Of a stretch of 64,000 nucleotides of DNA, positions 8,921 to 17,374 are shown piece by piece. The stretch comes from Bacteroidota bacterium. GTDB lineage: Bacteria > Bacteroidota > Bacteroidia > UBA8524. Below the pieces are notes generated by a model that was given only the letters and a program-made list of their open reading frames with translations, searched no databases and was not told where the DNA came from. The stretch lies in NCBI GenBank assembly GCA_008933805.1, contig WBUH01000009.1, forward strand, positions 120,215 through 184,214, given 5' to 3'. Numbering within the stretch: the first letter of the stretch is position 1; each line of letters opens with the position of its first letter. A program made the position numbers and the translations under genes.

Positions 8921-9769
8921 ATGAAAGCAAACCAACTGTACCTTATTATTATCGCATTACTATTTTCTATTCCTGCATTTAGTCAGGATATTCTCTACTT
9001 GAAAAATGGTAAAAAAGACACCGTATCTGTGCAAGAAATAACCGCTACATCGGTTGAATATAAAAAGTATAATGAGCTTGAGGGGCCTTTGTATCGCTTG
9101 CCATTGAGCGAGGTACTGCTGGTGCAATTTGCCGATGGCAGGATAGAGGTGATAAAAGAAACAAAGCCTAGCCCCGAAGTTAAAGAAGGGGATGTGTTGG
9201 GGCCGCGTTTTGTAACTAAAAAGAAATATGAAGACGACCCTGAATACATAGCATCGTTGGGTAAAAACATTATAGGGATTAACATACTGAATACCATTAA
9301 TGGTAATATTAATCTGTTTTATGAACGTATAACCAAAGACGGTAATGTAGGCTTTAAATTTACCCTTAACGGCAGCATTTTGAAGGGTGAAAACGACCCT
9401 AATATTATTACCTACCGCCGCAGGTTTACAATGGGCGGAGACGTTAATTTTTATCCGTCAGGGCAGGGGAGAATTAAGTATTTCATAGGCCCTGCATTAC
9501 GCTTTGGTATGCTAAGTGTTTATGATAATGTGTATTGGGACGGTATTGCTAAAAAGTATTATAATTATCCTGCGGAGTTTGATTATTTATCGCTATTCTT
9601 TAATAACGGTATTTCAGTAAATGCATCATCAAACTTTAACTTTACATTTAATGCCGCTGTAGGTATGGCTAGGTTTAGGTATGTAAACTATCAGGCAGGT
9701 ACTCAGTTTTCAAGAAAGTTTAATCAAATTGACGGTATGATAGGAATTAATTTAGGGTACAGGTTTTAA
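8921..9769 (+). CDS. Secreted barrel-like protein, paralogue 2 of 3
   Basis: A 282-residue paralogue of its two neighbours, function unknown. The signal peptide ends FSQ. The conserved first block reads QDILYLKNGKKDTVSVQE, then VEYKKYNELEGPLYRL and FADGRIEVIK. A charged linker of about 35 residues leads to the segment SLGKNIIGINILNTINGNINLFYERI, which matches paralogues 1 and 3 (GRNIITANIFSMILGN and GRSILSLNYMNFFIGN). The C-terminus ends INLGYRF, consistent with a barrel closing strand. It starts 20 bases after paralogue 1 and 12 bases before paralogue 3, so the three form one operon. Confidence 0.75.
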   Translation: MKANQLYLIIIALLFSIPAFSQDILYLKNGKKDTVSVQEITATSVEYKKYNELEGPLYRLPLSEVLLVQFADGRIEVIKETKPSPEVKEGDVLGPRFVTKKKYEDDPEYIASLGKNIIGINILNTINGNINLFYERITKDGNVGFKFTLNGSILKGENDPNIITYRRRFTMGGDVNFYPSGQGRIKYFIGPALRFGMLSVYDNVYWDGIAKKYYNYPAEFDYLSLFFNNGISVNASSNFNFTFNAAVGMARFRYVNYQAGTQFSRKFNQIDGMIGINLGYRF

Positions 9770-9781
9770 GAATATATAAGT

Positions 9782-10552
9782 ATGCATATGACTAAGATTT
9801 TACTCCTATTTGTTTTTGGTGCAATTGCAATTGCCGCAAACGCGCAGGAAATAATATTTAAGCGCGACGGCGGGAAAGACACCGTAAAGATATTAGAGAT
9901 TACACCCATAGAAATTATATACAAGAAGTTTAAACGGCAGAACGGCCCCACATACCGCATCAACAAAGCTGATGTGGTGCTGATTGAGCATGAGGACGGT
10001 GAAGTAGAGGTGATTGAAGCCCCGCCTACTCCGCCACCTGTGAAAACAGAAGAGGAAAAGAAGAAAGAGTATGCCAAATCGTTGGGTAGAAGTATACTCA
10101 GCCTTAATTATATGAACTTTTTTATAGGGAATGCTAACGTGGGCTATGAACGGATTTTTGATAGGGCAGGTATTTTTGGGCTTAAGATTAGTGTAAACTA
10201 CCATATACCCGATATTGAAAACGACGTGCTTGGGTACGATAGAAAATTTACAGCAGGGTTAGATTTTAATTTTTATCCTGCGGGACACGGCAAGGTTAAA
10301 TATTTTTTAGGACCTGCTTTGCGTTTGGGTAAATGGGAAGAGAATTTTTTCAGCTTTTTTGGTGAACCTAAATCAGAGTACAATGCCGTGAGTATAATAT
10401 TTAATAACGGCTTTTACGTGCAACCTACTAAAAGTTTTTATATGAGTTTTGTAGGTGGGCTGGGTATTGCAAACTTAACGGATCGCAATAATGGTGAAAG
10501 CCTTGTTGAACCCGACGGAGTGCTTGGTTTTAATGTGGGGGTAAGGTTTTAA
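9782..10552 (+). CDS. Secreted barrel-like protein, paralogue 3 of 3
   Basis: A 256-residue paralogue of the two preceding genes, function unknown. After a signal peptide ending ANAQ it has the shared block EIIFKRDGGKDTVKILE, then IIYKKFKRQNGPTYRI and EDGEVEVIE, a proline-rich and then charged linker, and the strand-rich part with GLDFNFYPAGHGKVKYFLGPALRLG. The matching segments in paralogues 1 and 2 are DVNFYPA and DVNFYPSGQGRIKYFIGPALRFG. It ends FNVGVRF. The ATG at 9782 (MHMTK) or the one at 9788 could be the start. It ends 7 bases before the MBL hydrolase gene, which may share the transcript. Confidence 0.75.
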   Translation: MHMTKILLLFVFGAIAIAANAQEIIFKRDGGKDTVKILEITPIEIIYKKFKRQNGPTYRINKADVVLIEHEDGEVEVIEAPPTPPPVKTEEEKKKEYAKSLGRSILSLNYMNFFIGNANVGYERIFDRAGIFGLKISVNYHIPDIENDVLGYDRKFTAGLDFNFYPAGHGKVKYFLGPALRLGKWEENFFSFFGEPKSEYNAVSIIFNNGFYVQPTKSFYMSFVGGLGIANLTDRNNGESLVEPDGVLGFNVGVRF

Positions 10553-10559
10553 GCAAAAA

Positions 10560-11552
10560 ATGAGTGTAATAAAACATCTTGCAAATCCTGATTTGCATAC
10601 TATACTGCCTGCTGATGAGTGGCAAGGTACGCCTTTTGGAAAACGTGGTTTTCAGAACATTGAACATCCGTTTTGGCCCAGCTTCAATGATTTGTTGAAA
10701 TGGAAATTGGGTAAAAACCCACAGAAAGATGAAAAAAAGAGCGATAAATTGTTACCCCAAGTAATCGCTTCACCTTCATTTTTAACCACCAATGAAAACA
10801 TGGTGGTGTGGTTGGGGCACGCTACATTTTTCATTCGCATTAACGGGGTTTCCATTATCACCGACCCAATTTTTGGTAAGCTACCATTAATAGGCAGGTT
10901 GAGTCCATTTCCGTTTGACCCTAATTTACTAAAGGGTATCGATTACATTTTACTCTCACACGACCACCGCGACCATTGTGATAAAGCCAGTTTGAAGTTG
11001 GTGTCAAAGCTCAATCCAAAAGCTAAAGTATTAACAGGTTTAGTACTTGAGACCTTGCTTAAAGAGTGGGTGGTTAAAAATGTGGAGCCGGCCGGATGGC
11101 ACCAGCAATACAAAACCGAAGGAGTAGAGGTGTTTTATTTGCCTACGCGCCATTGGGCACGCAGAGAGTTCAATGATACCAATCTTTCGTTGTGGGGCGC
11201 TTTTGTAATACGTGGGGGTGGTAAAACCATTTATTTTGGGGGCGATTCAGGCTACGGTAGCCATTTTAAACAAGTAGGCCAACTATTCCCTGATATTGAT
11301 GTTAGTATTTTAGGATGTGGGGCATACTCGCCGCGTTGGTTTATGGAGCCGGTGCACATGAGCCCCGAGGATGCTGTTACGGCCTTTAATGAAACCCGCG
11401 CAAAAACAATGCTACCCATGCACTACGGCACGTTTGACCTATCGGACGAGCCATACGGTGAACCCGTAAGGATATTGAACCGCCTGAAAACGGATGGAAT
11501 AATAAATGGTGAATTACAACTACCCGCCATAGGGCAGGCAGTTGTGTTTTAA
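10560..11552 (+). CDS. MBL-fold hydrolase, NAPE-PLD/UlaG-like
   Basis: A 330-residue cytoplasmic metallo-beta-lactamase-fold hydrolase. It shows the metal-binding signature HDHRDH (HxHxDH, H134 to H139), preceded by WLGHATFFIRINGVSIITDPIFG, which is typical of the Lactamase_B_2 group that includes N-acylphosphatidylethanolamine phospholipase D. Further ligands are in PTRHWARR, GGDSGYG and PMHYGTFDLSDEP. The NAPE-PLD-like branch is suggested by the RHWARR and the C-terminal AYSPRWFMEPVHMSPEDAV, but substrate is not proven. It follows paralogue 3 by 7 bases and overlaps the 3' end of the convergent cystathionine beta-synthase gene by 4 bases. Confidence 0.87.
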   Translation: MSVIKHLANPDLHTILPADEWQGTPFGKRGFQNIEHPFWPSFNDLLKWKLGKNPQKDEKKSDKLLPQVIASPSFLTTNENMVVWLGHATFFIRINGVSIITDPIFGKLPLIGRLSPFPFDPNLLKGIDYILLSHDHRDHCDKASLKLVSKLNPKAKVLTGLVLETLLKEWVVKNVEPAGWHQQYKTEGVEVFYLPTRHWARREFNDTNLSLWGAFVIRGGGKTIYFGGDSGYGSHFKQVGQLFPDIDVSILGCGAYSPRWFMEPVHMSPEDAVTAFNETRAKTMLPMHYGTFDLSDEPYGEPVRILNRLKTDGIINGELQLPAIGQAVVF

Positions 11553-12910
11553 GATATAGCTTGTATCACATCATACTTGGTGATGATGTGAATATTGCCG
11601 CCCCAATCGCGTACCAGCACAGCACTGTTTTCGCGCGTGATACGTTTTGATACTTCTTCAAGCCTTGCTTGAGGGTCAACAAACGGGAAAGAAGGCTGCA
11701 TTACCTCTTCAATCTTCACGTGCTTCAACTCAGGAGCATCAATCAAGCGGGCATATAGGTTGTTATCATTCAGCGAGCCTACAAACTCACTGCCGCGTAC
11801 CACAGGTATTTGTGATATATCGTATTTCTGCATCAGCTTCAACGCGTCCTCAACACTTGCTTCGGCTTCAATAGTAACCAGTTTTAGGTTTTGGTGGCTT
11901 TCAATCAGGTTAATGGCTTTAGGGTTTTTCTCTTGCATAAAGCCCCTGTCGCGCATCCAATCATCATTAAACATTTTGCCCAAATAACGGATACCGTGGT
12001 CGTGGAAAATCACCACTACTACATCACCCTCTTTAAAACGGTCTTTCATCTGCACGATACCTGCCATTGCAGAACCGGCACTGTTTCCGGCCATAATACC
12101 TTCTTCGCGGGCTATGCGGCGGGTAAAAATGGCAGCATCTTTATCGGTAACCTTTTCAAAATGGTCAATCAGGCTAAAATCAACGTTTTCAGGTAGAAAA
12201 TCCTCGCCAATACCTTCAGTAATGTATGGGTATATCTCGTCCTTATCAAAAATGCCGGTTTCCTTATATTTCTTAAACACACTACCGTAAGTATCAATAC
12301 CCAATATCTGTATGTTAGGATTCTTTTCTTTCAGGTACTTAGCAGTACCGCTGATAGTACCTCCGGTACCAACACCCACCACAAGGTGAGTAATTTTACC
12401 TCCGGTTTGCTCCCAAATTTCAGGGCCTGTTTGCTCGTAGTGTGCCTTTGCGTTCGATGGATTATCGTATTGGTTAGGTTTCCAAGAGTTAGGAATATCA
12501 TTCACCAATCGGCTCGATACCGAGTAATACGAGCGGGGGTCTTCGGGGTCAACGTCTGTAGGGCATACAATCACCTCAGCACCCAACGCCTTCAAGGCAT
12601 CTATTTTTTCTTTCGATTGTTTATCAGTAGTAGTAAAAATACACTTGTAGCCTTTTATTACAGCAGCAATAGCAAGCCCCATCCCTGTATTTCCGCTGGT
12701 GCCTTCTATTATGGTACCGCCGGGCTTTAATACGCCGCTTTTTTCGGCATCTTCAATCATTTTCACCGCCATACGGTCTTTGATACTGTTACCGGGGTTA
12801 AACGTTTCAACCTTAGCCAGCACAAGGGCGGGAATGTCTTTCGTAATGTTGTTTATTTTTACCATAGGGGTATTGCCTATGGTTTCAAGTATGTTATTGC
12901 AGTAACGCAT
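11549..12910 (-). CDS. Cystathionine beta-synthase with C-terminal CBS pair
   Basis: A 453-residue PLP enzyme that condenses serine and homocysteine to cystathionine in transsulfuration. The catalytic core (about 1-320) has the PLP lysine K44 in NPGNSIKDR, the substrate loop EGTSGNTGMG at 69-78 and the phosphate-binding GVGTGGTISG near 195. Two CBS motifs occupy about 335-453 (EDALKLMQKYDISQIPVV and RLEEVSKRI), matching the regulatory module of cystathionine beta-synthase rather than plain cysteine synthase, although a role in cysteine synthesis cannot be excluded. The first ATG agrees with the family N-terminus (NNILETIGNTP). The -7 element ends only 5 nt before it, which predicts an almost leaderless mRNA. 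Confidence 0.9.
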   Translation of the reverse strand: MRYCNNILETIGNTPMVKINNITKDIPALVLAKVETFNPGNSIKDRMAVKMIEDAEKSGVLKPGGTIIEGTSGNTGMGLAIAAVIKGYKCIFTTTDKQSKEKIDALKALGAEVIVCPTDVDPEDPRSYYSVSSRLVNDIPNSWKPNQYDNPSNAKAHYEQTGPEIWEQTGGKITHLVVGVGTGGTISGTAKYLKEKNPNIQILGIDTYGSVFKKYKETGIFDKDEIYPYITEGIGEDFLPENVDFSLIDHFEKVTDKDAAIFTRRIAREEGIMAGNSAGSAMAGIVQMKDRFKEGDVVVVIFHDHGIRYLGKMFNDDWMRDRGFMQEKNPKAINLIESHQNLKLVTIEAEASVEDALKLMQKYDISQIPVVRGSEFVGSLNDNNLYARLIDAPELKHVKIEEVMQPSFPFVDPQARLEEVSKRITRENSAVLVRDWGGNIHIITKYDVIQAIS

Positions 12911-12915
12911 GGGCG

Positions 12916-12923
12916 CGAAGTTA
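12916..12923 (-). promoter_or_regulatory. -7 element abutting the cystathionine beta-synthase start
   Basis: On the minus strand TAACTTCG (TAnnTTYG) is followed by CGCCC and then the ATG, so transcription should begin at or next to the start codon. No clear -33 element. Confidence 0.5.
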
Positions 12924-13011
12924 GGTAAATTTTACAAGCCTGTTTTTAGCAATTCTTTAACTTGCTGTTACCGCCAATTTTTTCTTTTCTTTGCGTGTAA
13001 ACACACTTCAC

Positions 13012-13977
13012 ATGAAAAAACTTACGCTATTTAGTACCTTACTCCTTTTTGTTGTTGCTGCTAATGCGCAGTATGATATTAATTATACGTTTTGGAATAC
13101 AGCAATGAATCCCAATAACGATAATGCGAAGGCAATTAAAAAAGCGGGGCTTAAAAGTGTTAATGTGGTGAGTTACGAGCCCGATGCTGATGATACAGCA
13201 GAAACCCTCCAAAACGTACTTTTTAACCGTTACGATGCTGATGGACGTGTTGCATACATTTCAGAAACGGACGGAGGCAACAGATATACCGAGTATGCTT
13301 ACGATAAAAAAGGCAGGGTAACTAAATACACCAGCGCACCCGGTTTTTGGATTGATTTTGAATACGATAAAAAGGGCATTAAAATTAAACACAGGGATAC
13401 CATTAAAAACCGCTGGGATGCTGTTAAAAACCTTTTTACATCAGTAAGCCCGCTGGATACCCAATACCACTACTTTAACAAAGAAGGTAAACTAGAAAAG
13501 CATGTAAGAGTACATAGGGAGGCAAACTATGCTAAGGGATTCTTTTATAGCGACACTACTTACTATACCTACGATAAGAAAGGCAATTTGAGTAGTTTTA
13601 AATTTATTGAGTTGAATAAGTTTGGCGATACAATTGCTGTTTCTACAGGAGAATACACCTACAATAAAAAAGGGGTGTTAACCAAAGCTATAGTAAAGCA
13701 TTACTCGTCAGAGTCAAATCTGGTGGATGAAAAAACCGGAAAGTGGCTGCCTGAATTGGAAGAGGAATACACTTATGCCGTTTCAGCCAAGAGTGGCAGG
13801 GTGGTTACCCATTCATATGTAAGTAAGAAAAACTACAGATACGGTGGCTCAATAAACACTGATACTAACTTTATCGACGAAGGTTATACATACTCACCTG
13901 AGGGTCTGTTGATTGGAGCTTCACGCAGTGTCAACCCGGGTGTGGTAACTCAGCGGGTGTACACTTATACCAAGTAA
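13012..13977 (+). CDS. Secreted YD-repeat-like protein, tandem copy A
   Basis: A 321-residue exported protein of unknown function. The signal peptide ends ANAQ. The body carries degenerate YD-type repeats related to RHS proteins: YAYDKKGRVTKY, FEYDKKGIKIKH, YTYDKKGNLSSF and YTYNKKGVLTKA, each a strand pair with a K-G turn. There is no RHS core, no toxin-like C-terminus and no Vgr or T6SS gene nearby, so a toxin role is not supported. I chose the ATG at 13012, since the longer frame begins at a TTG inside promoter-like sequence. The next gene is a paralogue with the same start of mature protein (QFDDTYNFWK against QYDINYTFWN). Confidence 0.72.
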   Translation: MKKLTLFSTLLLFVVAANAQYDINYTFWNTAMNPNNDNAKAIKKAGLKSVNVVSYEPDADDTAETLQNVLFNRYDADGRVAYISETDGGNRYTEYAYDKKGRVTKYTSAPGFWIDFEYDKKGIKIKHRDTIKNRWDAVKNLFTSVSPLDTQYHYFNKEGKLEKHVRVHREANYAKGFFYSDTTYYTYDKKGNLSSFKFIELNKFGDTIAVSTGEYTYNKKGVLTKAIVKHYSSESNLVDEKTGKWLPELEEEYTYAVSAKSGRVVTHSYVSKKNYRYGGSINTDTNFIDEGYTYSPEGLLIGASRSVNPGVVTQRVYTYTK

Positions 13978-14056
13978 TTTTTATACTTTCCTGCATAGGT
14001 TTTTTGGGCGTACTGCCAACTTTTTGCTAATTTGTGCTGATTGGCTAAGGGGTAGC

Positions 14057-15028
14057 ATGAAGACACATATTATATTATTAGGAGTATTTGTATTGGCTTT
14101 TGGGGTTGCAAACGCACAGTTTGACGATACCTATAACTTTTGGAAAGCTGCCACAAACCCTGATAACAGCAAAGAAGCCTTATTGAAAAAGGAAGGGTAT
14201 AAGCTGCTTAAAATTGTTGCCTTTGAAGAGGACGAGGAGGACGGTGAGCAGAAGAAAATAGGAGCAAGCACTCTTAAATATGACGATAAAGGAAAGCTGG
14301 TATATTACCTGACCGAAAAGGGCAAAGTCCAAACGTATTACAAGTATGAGTACGACCGTAGGGGCAAGGTGCTAAAATTTGTTTACAACAAAGACAAGAA
14401 AGAGTATAGCATGGAGTTGGTACCCGACCGAAAAAAGGGGTATAAAAAAATTACCATTACCGACCCTGCATGGCAGTGGGATACTGTTAAATATGTGCTT
14501 GCATCCGAAACTGACACGGCATCACAGTACTTGTCGTTTTATAAGAACGGGTTGCCCGAGAAGAACATAAAGATTAAAAAACATACAGGCTTTTCTAAAA
14601 CCATTTACCATTTTGATTCTACCCTATACAAGTACGACCGTTTTGATAATTTGGCCGGTTACCGCCACGCTGTAAGCGATAAAACATCGGGTAAGCTGTG
14701 GGATGAAACAGCCGCTTATACCTACAACGCTAAAAAGCAATTGGTAAGCGCAGTGATAACAAAATTTGTTCACACATTCAGTTCAACGCAGGCAAAAATG
14801 GTAACTACCCATACGCTAACGTATGATGAAACTACGGGTAACCTGCTTACTCATTCAGTAAAGGAAGTAGAGTATTACTACGAGAACGGCGATTTGAAAT
14901 TTGAGGAAGTTTTTAGTGATACTACCATTGCTTACGGAGATAAAGGGCTGCCCATCAGTCGTGCCGTAAACCGCACCCCGGGTACTCCCTTGTTGGATGC
15001 TTACACATACTCTAAAAAAATAGAATAG
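14057..15028 (+). CDS. Secreted YD-repeat-like protein, tandem copy B
   Basis: A 323-residue paralogue of the gene just upstream, function unknown. The signal peptide (from MKTHIILL) ends ANAQ and mature sequence begins FDDTYNFWKAATNPDN, matching copy A. YD-like repeats include LKYDDKGKLVYY, YEYDRRGKVLKF, YKYDRFDNLAGY and YTYNAKKQLVSA, and both copies end with the motif AYTYSKK or VYTYTK. The ATG at 14057 is chosen over an upstream ATG at 14024 because only it starts with a signal peptide. A third, more distant member of the family is encoded at 46747-47769. A terminator follows. Confidence 0.72.
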   Translation: MKTHIILLGVFVLAFGVANAQFDDTYNFWKAATNPDNSKEALLKKEGYKLLKIVAFEEDEEDGEQKKIGASTLKYDDKGKLVYYLTEKGKVQTYYKYEYDRRGKVLKFVYNKDKKEYSMELVPDRKKGYKKITITDPAWQWDTVKYVLASETDTASQYLSFYKNGLPEKNIKIKKHTGFSKTIYHFDSTLYKYDRFDNLAGYRHAVSDKTSGKLWDETAAYTYNAKKQLVSAVITKFVHTFSSTQAKMVTTHTLTYDETTGNLLTHSVKEVEYYYENGDLKFEEVFSDTTIAYGDKGLPISRAVNRTPGTPLLDAYTYSKKIE

Positions 15029-15060
15029 CGCAAGGCAAATGCCCCGCGCTATTTGTATTT
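15024..15060. terminator. Terminator between convergent YD-repeat and DUF4199 genes
   Basis: An 8-bp stem (AATAGCGC at 15024-15031 with GCGCTATT at 15046-15053) with T-rich sequence to the right and A-rich sequence to the left, so it may act in both directions. It overlaps the last codons of the plus-strand gene. Confidence 0.65.
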
Positions 15061-15073
15061 TCTATTAAGATTG

Positions 15074-15589
15074 TTACTTCCTTCGCATTACACCTGCTGA
15101 AATCAACGACACAATTAAGCCCATCGGAACATACTCAACAAACATACCCATTAAAAACATTACCATGGGGTTGCCAAACATCGAAATGTTTTTATCAAGT
15201 TCAGCAATTTTGGCCTGCTTTTGCAATGGTTCAAGGTTTAGTTTATCAATTTCGCTCATACTGTAATCGCGGTAAAAACTTCCAAAAGGATTTCCGCTTA
15301 CTGAGTTATATACCGTAAACGTGAGTGCATACATTGCGCCTGCAATCAATGTAATGTATAGCCCGATTAAAAACGCTTTCCCAAAATTCACCTTGCCGTT
15401 GTTGTATTTATCACGATAGGTTTTTACAGCAATAAATATGGTTGATAAAGACAGCAAAATGGAAGTGAATCCGAAAATTTCAGCCAGAGAATAGTTCTCA
15501 GGATTTTTCATCATCGGGAAAGAAAAGAGCATTAGTACACAAACTATAATACTTGAGATAATGCTGTAGCGGATAAGTACATTTTTCAT
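15074..15589 (-). CDS. DUF4199 membrane protein
   Basis: A 171-residue inner-membrane protein with four predicted membrane segments (about 8-26, 37-55, 72-95 and 140-165), matching the DUF4199 family of Bacteroidota. The segment VNFGKAFLIGLYITLIAGAMYAL and the soluble loop with YRDYSMSEIDKLNLEPLQKQ are typical. Function of the family is unknown. It lies 118 bases downstream of a membrane-anchored LuxR-type regulator on the same strand, and the pairing suggests that the regulator controls it or that the two act together. Confidence 0.82.
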   Translation of the reverse strand: MKNVLIRYSIISSIIVCVLMLFSFPMMKNPENYSLAEIFGFTSILLSLSTIFIAVKTYRDKYNNGKVNFGKAFLIGLYITLIAGAMYALTFTVYNSVSGNPFGSFYRDYSMSEIDKLNLEPLQKQAKIAELDKNISMFGNPMVMFLMGMFVEYVPMGLIVSLISAGVMRRK

Positions 15590-15707
15590 ACGAATGTTTT
15601 ATTGGTTTATTGGCAGCAAATCAACTTTAAAGTACACCTATCATGCATCACCCGTATGGGTGATTTTTAGTGTTTATAAGGCTTTTCATACAAATGTATC
15701 AGAATGC

Positions 15708-16175
15708 TCAAGGCAAAATATTCAGGTCTTTTGCACGTTGGATGGCCTGTGTGCGGCGGTTCACATCCAGCTTTGCAAAAATATTGGCAAGGTGGGTTTT
15801 TACCGTATTAGGCGATACAAACAATAACTCCGCAACCTCTTGGTTGGTATGCCCGCGGGCAATCAACTCAAGTACTTCATGTTCACGCTTGCTTATACCC
15901 AGTTCCTTAATTTTCTCTTCATCCACCAATCCCGGTGTGCCACTACCCTCAACAACAATAAGTTGTTTGTTTTTGGTAAATAGCTTTATTCCCACCCAAA
16001 TACCAACGCCGCCAAACAACAATGCAACCAGCAAAGCATAAACTTCAAAAGTATTCTCAACAACAATCAGATTAAATTTCAGCAGTTCCATAGCGGCAGC
16101 CACAACACCCAAAAGCACTCCGTATAAAATTACCTGCTTTATTAATGCCGTTTTGTTGTTCTTTTTAGCCGTCAT
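15708..16175 (-). CDS. Membrane-anchored LuxR-family regulator
   Basis: A 155-residue protein with two membrane segments (about 12-30 and 42-62) followed by a LuxR-type helix-turn-helix at about 90-152: LGISKREHEVLELIARGHTNQEVAELLFVSPNTVKTHLANIFAKLDV. There is no receiver or ligand-binding domain, so the membrane part is the likely sensor. One-component membrane regulators of this form occur beside DUF4199 genes in Bacteroidota, as here. The DNA-binding domain is at the C-terminus and must face the cytoplasm. It is divergent from the TPM lipoprotein gene with 55 bases between starts, so it could regulate both directions. Confidence 0.85.
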   Translation of the reverse strand: MTAKKNNKTALIKQVILYGVLLGVVAAAMELLKFNLIVVENTFEVYALLVALLFGGVGIWVGIKLFTKNKQLIVVEGSGTPGLVDEEKIKELGISKREHEVLELIARGHTNQEVAELLFVSPNTVKTHLANIFAKLDVNRRTQAIQRAKDLNILP

Positions 16176-16211
16176 ACACTATCAACTACAAAATAAACAT
16201 ATTTTGTTTGA

Positions 16212-16219
16212 TAGATTTG
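16212..16219 (+). promoter_or_regulatory. -7 element of the TPM lipoprotein promoter
   Basis: TAGATTTG is a perfect TAnnTTTG match ending 11 nt before the ATG at 16231. Confidence 0.45.
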
Positions 16220-16230
16220 CGGATAGAAGC

Positions 16231-16818
16231 ATGAAACACGCATACATAATACTAGTATTGGCTATACTGGCTTTGGCTGTTAGCTGCCAGCCCGAAAAAG
16301 TTAAGGTGGAAGAAGTAACCGAAAACACAGCGACTTCGCTTGAGAATTCAAACACACTTCGTGTAATTGATACGGGTAAAGTATCAGAACTAGTACCTAC
16401 AGGTTGGGTAAATGATTACGATAAGATTTTTACTGCCGACGAAGCAAAAAAACTACACAAACTGATTGATGATTTTGAAAAAGAAACAACTGTAGAAATT
16501 GCTGTAGTAACGCTTGATACAAGTATGGTAGGGGCTGAAATGACCGATTTATATGCTGCAACGTTTGCATTGGCCAATAAGTGGGGGGTAGGAAAGAAAG
16601 GTAAGAATAACGGCATTTTGATTGGGATAGCTAAAGGTTGGGAACAGATGTACATACAAAATGCAGAAGGTATTGAGATGGTATTGAGCGATGAGCAAAC
16701 CCAGCAAATTGTGGATACAGTGTTTTTACCCAATTATGCTCAAGGAGATTTTTATAAGGGCACGAACGATGGGCTGCTAACCATAATGAAGCATTTAAAG
16801 AAAAGTAACGTTAAATAA
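16231..16818 (+). CDS. TPM-domain lipoprotein
   Basis: A 195-residue exported lipoprotein: signal sequence with lipobox LAVSC (about Cys18), then a TPM domain from about residue 55 onward. Diagnostic segments are GWVNDYDKIFTADEAKKLHKLIDDFEKETTVEIAVVTL, NKWGVGKKGKNNGILIGIAK and the terminal VFLPNYAQGDFYKGTNDGL. TPM domains are found in phosphatase-like and photosystem repair proteins and in bacterial YgcG-like membrane proteins; here the C-terminal membrane segment of YgcG is absent. The ATG at 16231 is the only start giving a signal peptide. It ends 5 bases before the cobalamin adenosyltransferase gene, so the two form an operon. Confidence 0.8.
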   Translation: MKHAYIILVLAILALAVSCQPEKVKVEEVTENTATSLENSNTLRVIDTGKVSELVPTGWVNDYDKIFTADEAKKLHKLIDDFEKETTVEIAVVTLDTSMVGAEMTDLYAATFALANKWGVGKKGKNNGILIGIAKGWEQMYIQNAEGIEMVLSDEQTQQIVDTVFLPNYAQGDFYKGTNDGLLTIMKHLKKSNVK

Positions 16819-16823
16819 AGCGT

Positions 16824-17372
16824 ATGAAAATATATACCCGTACCGGTGATGCCGGAGAGACCAGTCTTTTGGGCGGCACGCGTGTACCTAAGCACCATTT
16901 GCGTATTGAGTGCTACGGAACTGTGGATGAATTGAACTCGTGGATAGGAGTGGTGCGTGCCGGTTTTGATGAAGAGGGTGTGCAAACTGTGCTGGATGCG
17001 GTGCAGAACAATTTGTTTACCATAGGCTCACACTTAGCTACCGACCCTGCAAAAACCAACGTGAAACTACCTGATTTTGAAGTTGGCGAGGTAGAAACAT
17101 TAGAAACCGAAATGGATGCAATGGACAAACAATTGCCCCCGCTGAAAAATTTTATTTTACCCGGTGGTTCAACCGTTGTGGCTAATTGCCATGTGGCGCG
17201 TTGCGTATGCCGTCGTACCGAACGTTTAATTACACATTTGGCTGAAACCGAAGTAGTGAACCCTGATGCGTTAAAATACATTAACCGCCTATCCGATTAC
17301 CTGTTTGTATTGGGCAGGTATATAGCCCACAAAACAGGTGCGCAGGAAATCCCTTGGAAGCCGAGAGGATAG
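16824..17372 (+). CDS. PduO-type cob(I)alamin adenosyltransferase
   Basis: A 182-residue cytoplasmic enzyme that transfers the adenosyl group of ATP to cob(I)alamin to make coenzyme B12. It carries the family N-terminus KIYTRTGDAGETSLLGG (ATP-binding), then YGTVDELNSWIGV, FILPGGS and the arginine-rich CVCRRTERLI, which contains residues that bind ATP. Length is standard. It is the second gene of a short operon with the TPM lipoprotein. A role in B12 salvage is implied by the family; no B12-dependent enzyme or riboswitch was seen in the window. Confidence 0.93.
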   Translation: MKIYTRTGDAGETSLLGGTRVPKHHLRIECYGTVDELNSWIGVVRAGFDEEGVQTVLDAVQNNLFTIGSHLATDPAKTNVKLPDFEVGEVETLETEMDAMDKQLPPLKNFILPGGSTVVANCHVARCVCRRTERLITHLAETEVVNPDALKYINRLSDYLFVLGRYIAHKTGAQEIPWKPRG

Positions 17373-17374
17373 AG

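Noticed and set aside
14024..14056. Upstream start for the second YD-repeat gene
   Set aside because: Residues before the ATG at 14057 do not form a signal peptide, whereas the shorter start gives a clear one.
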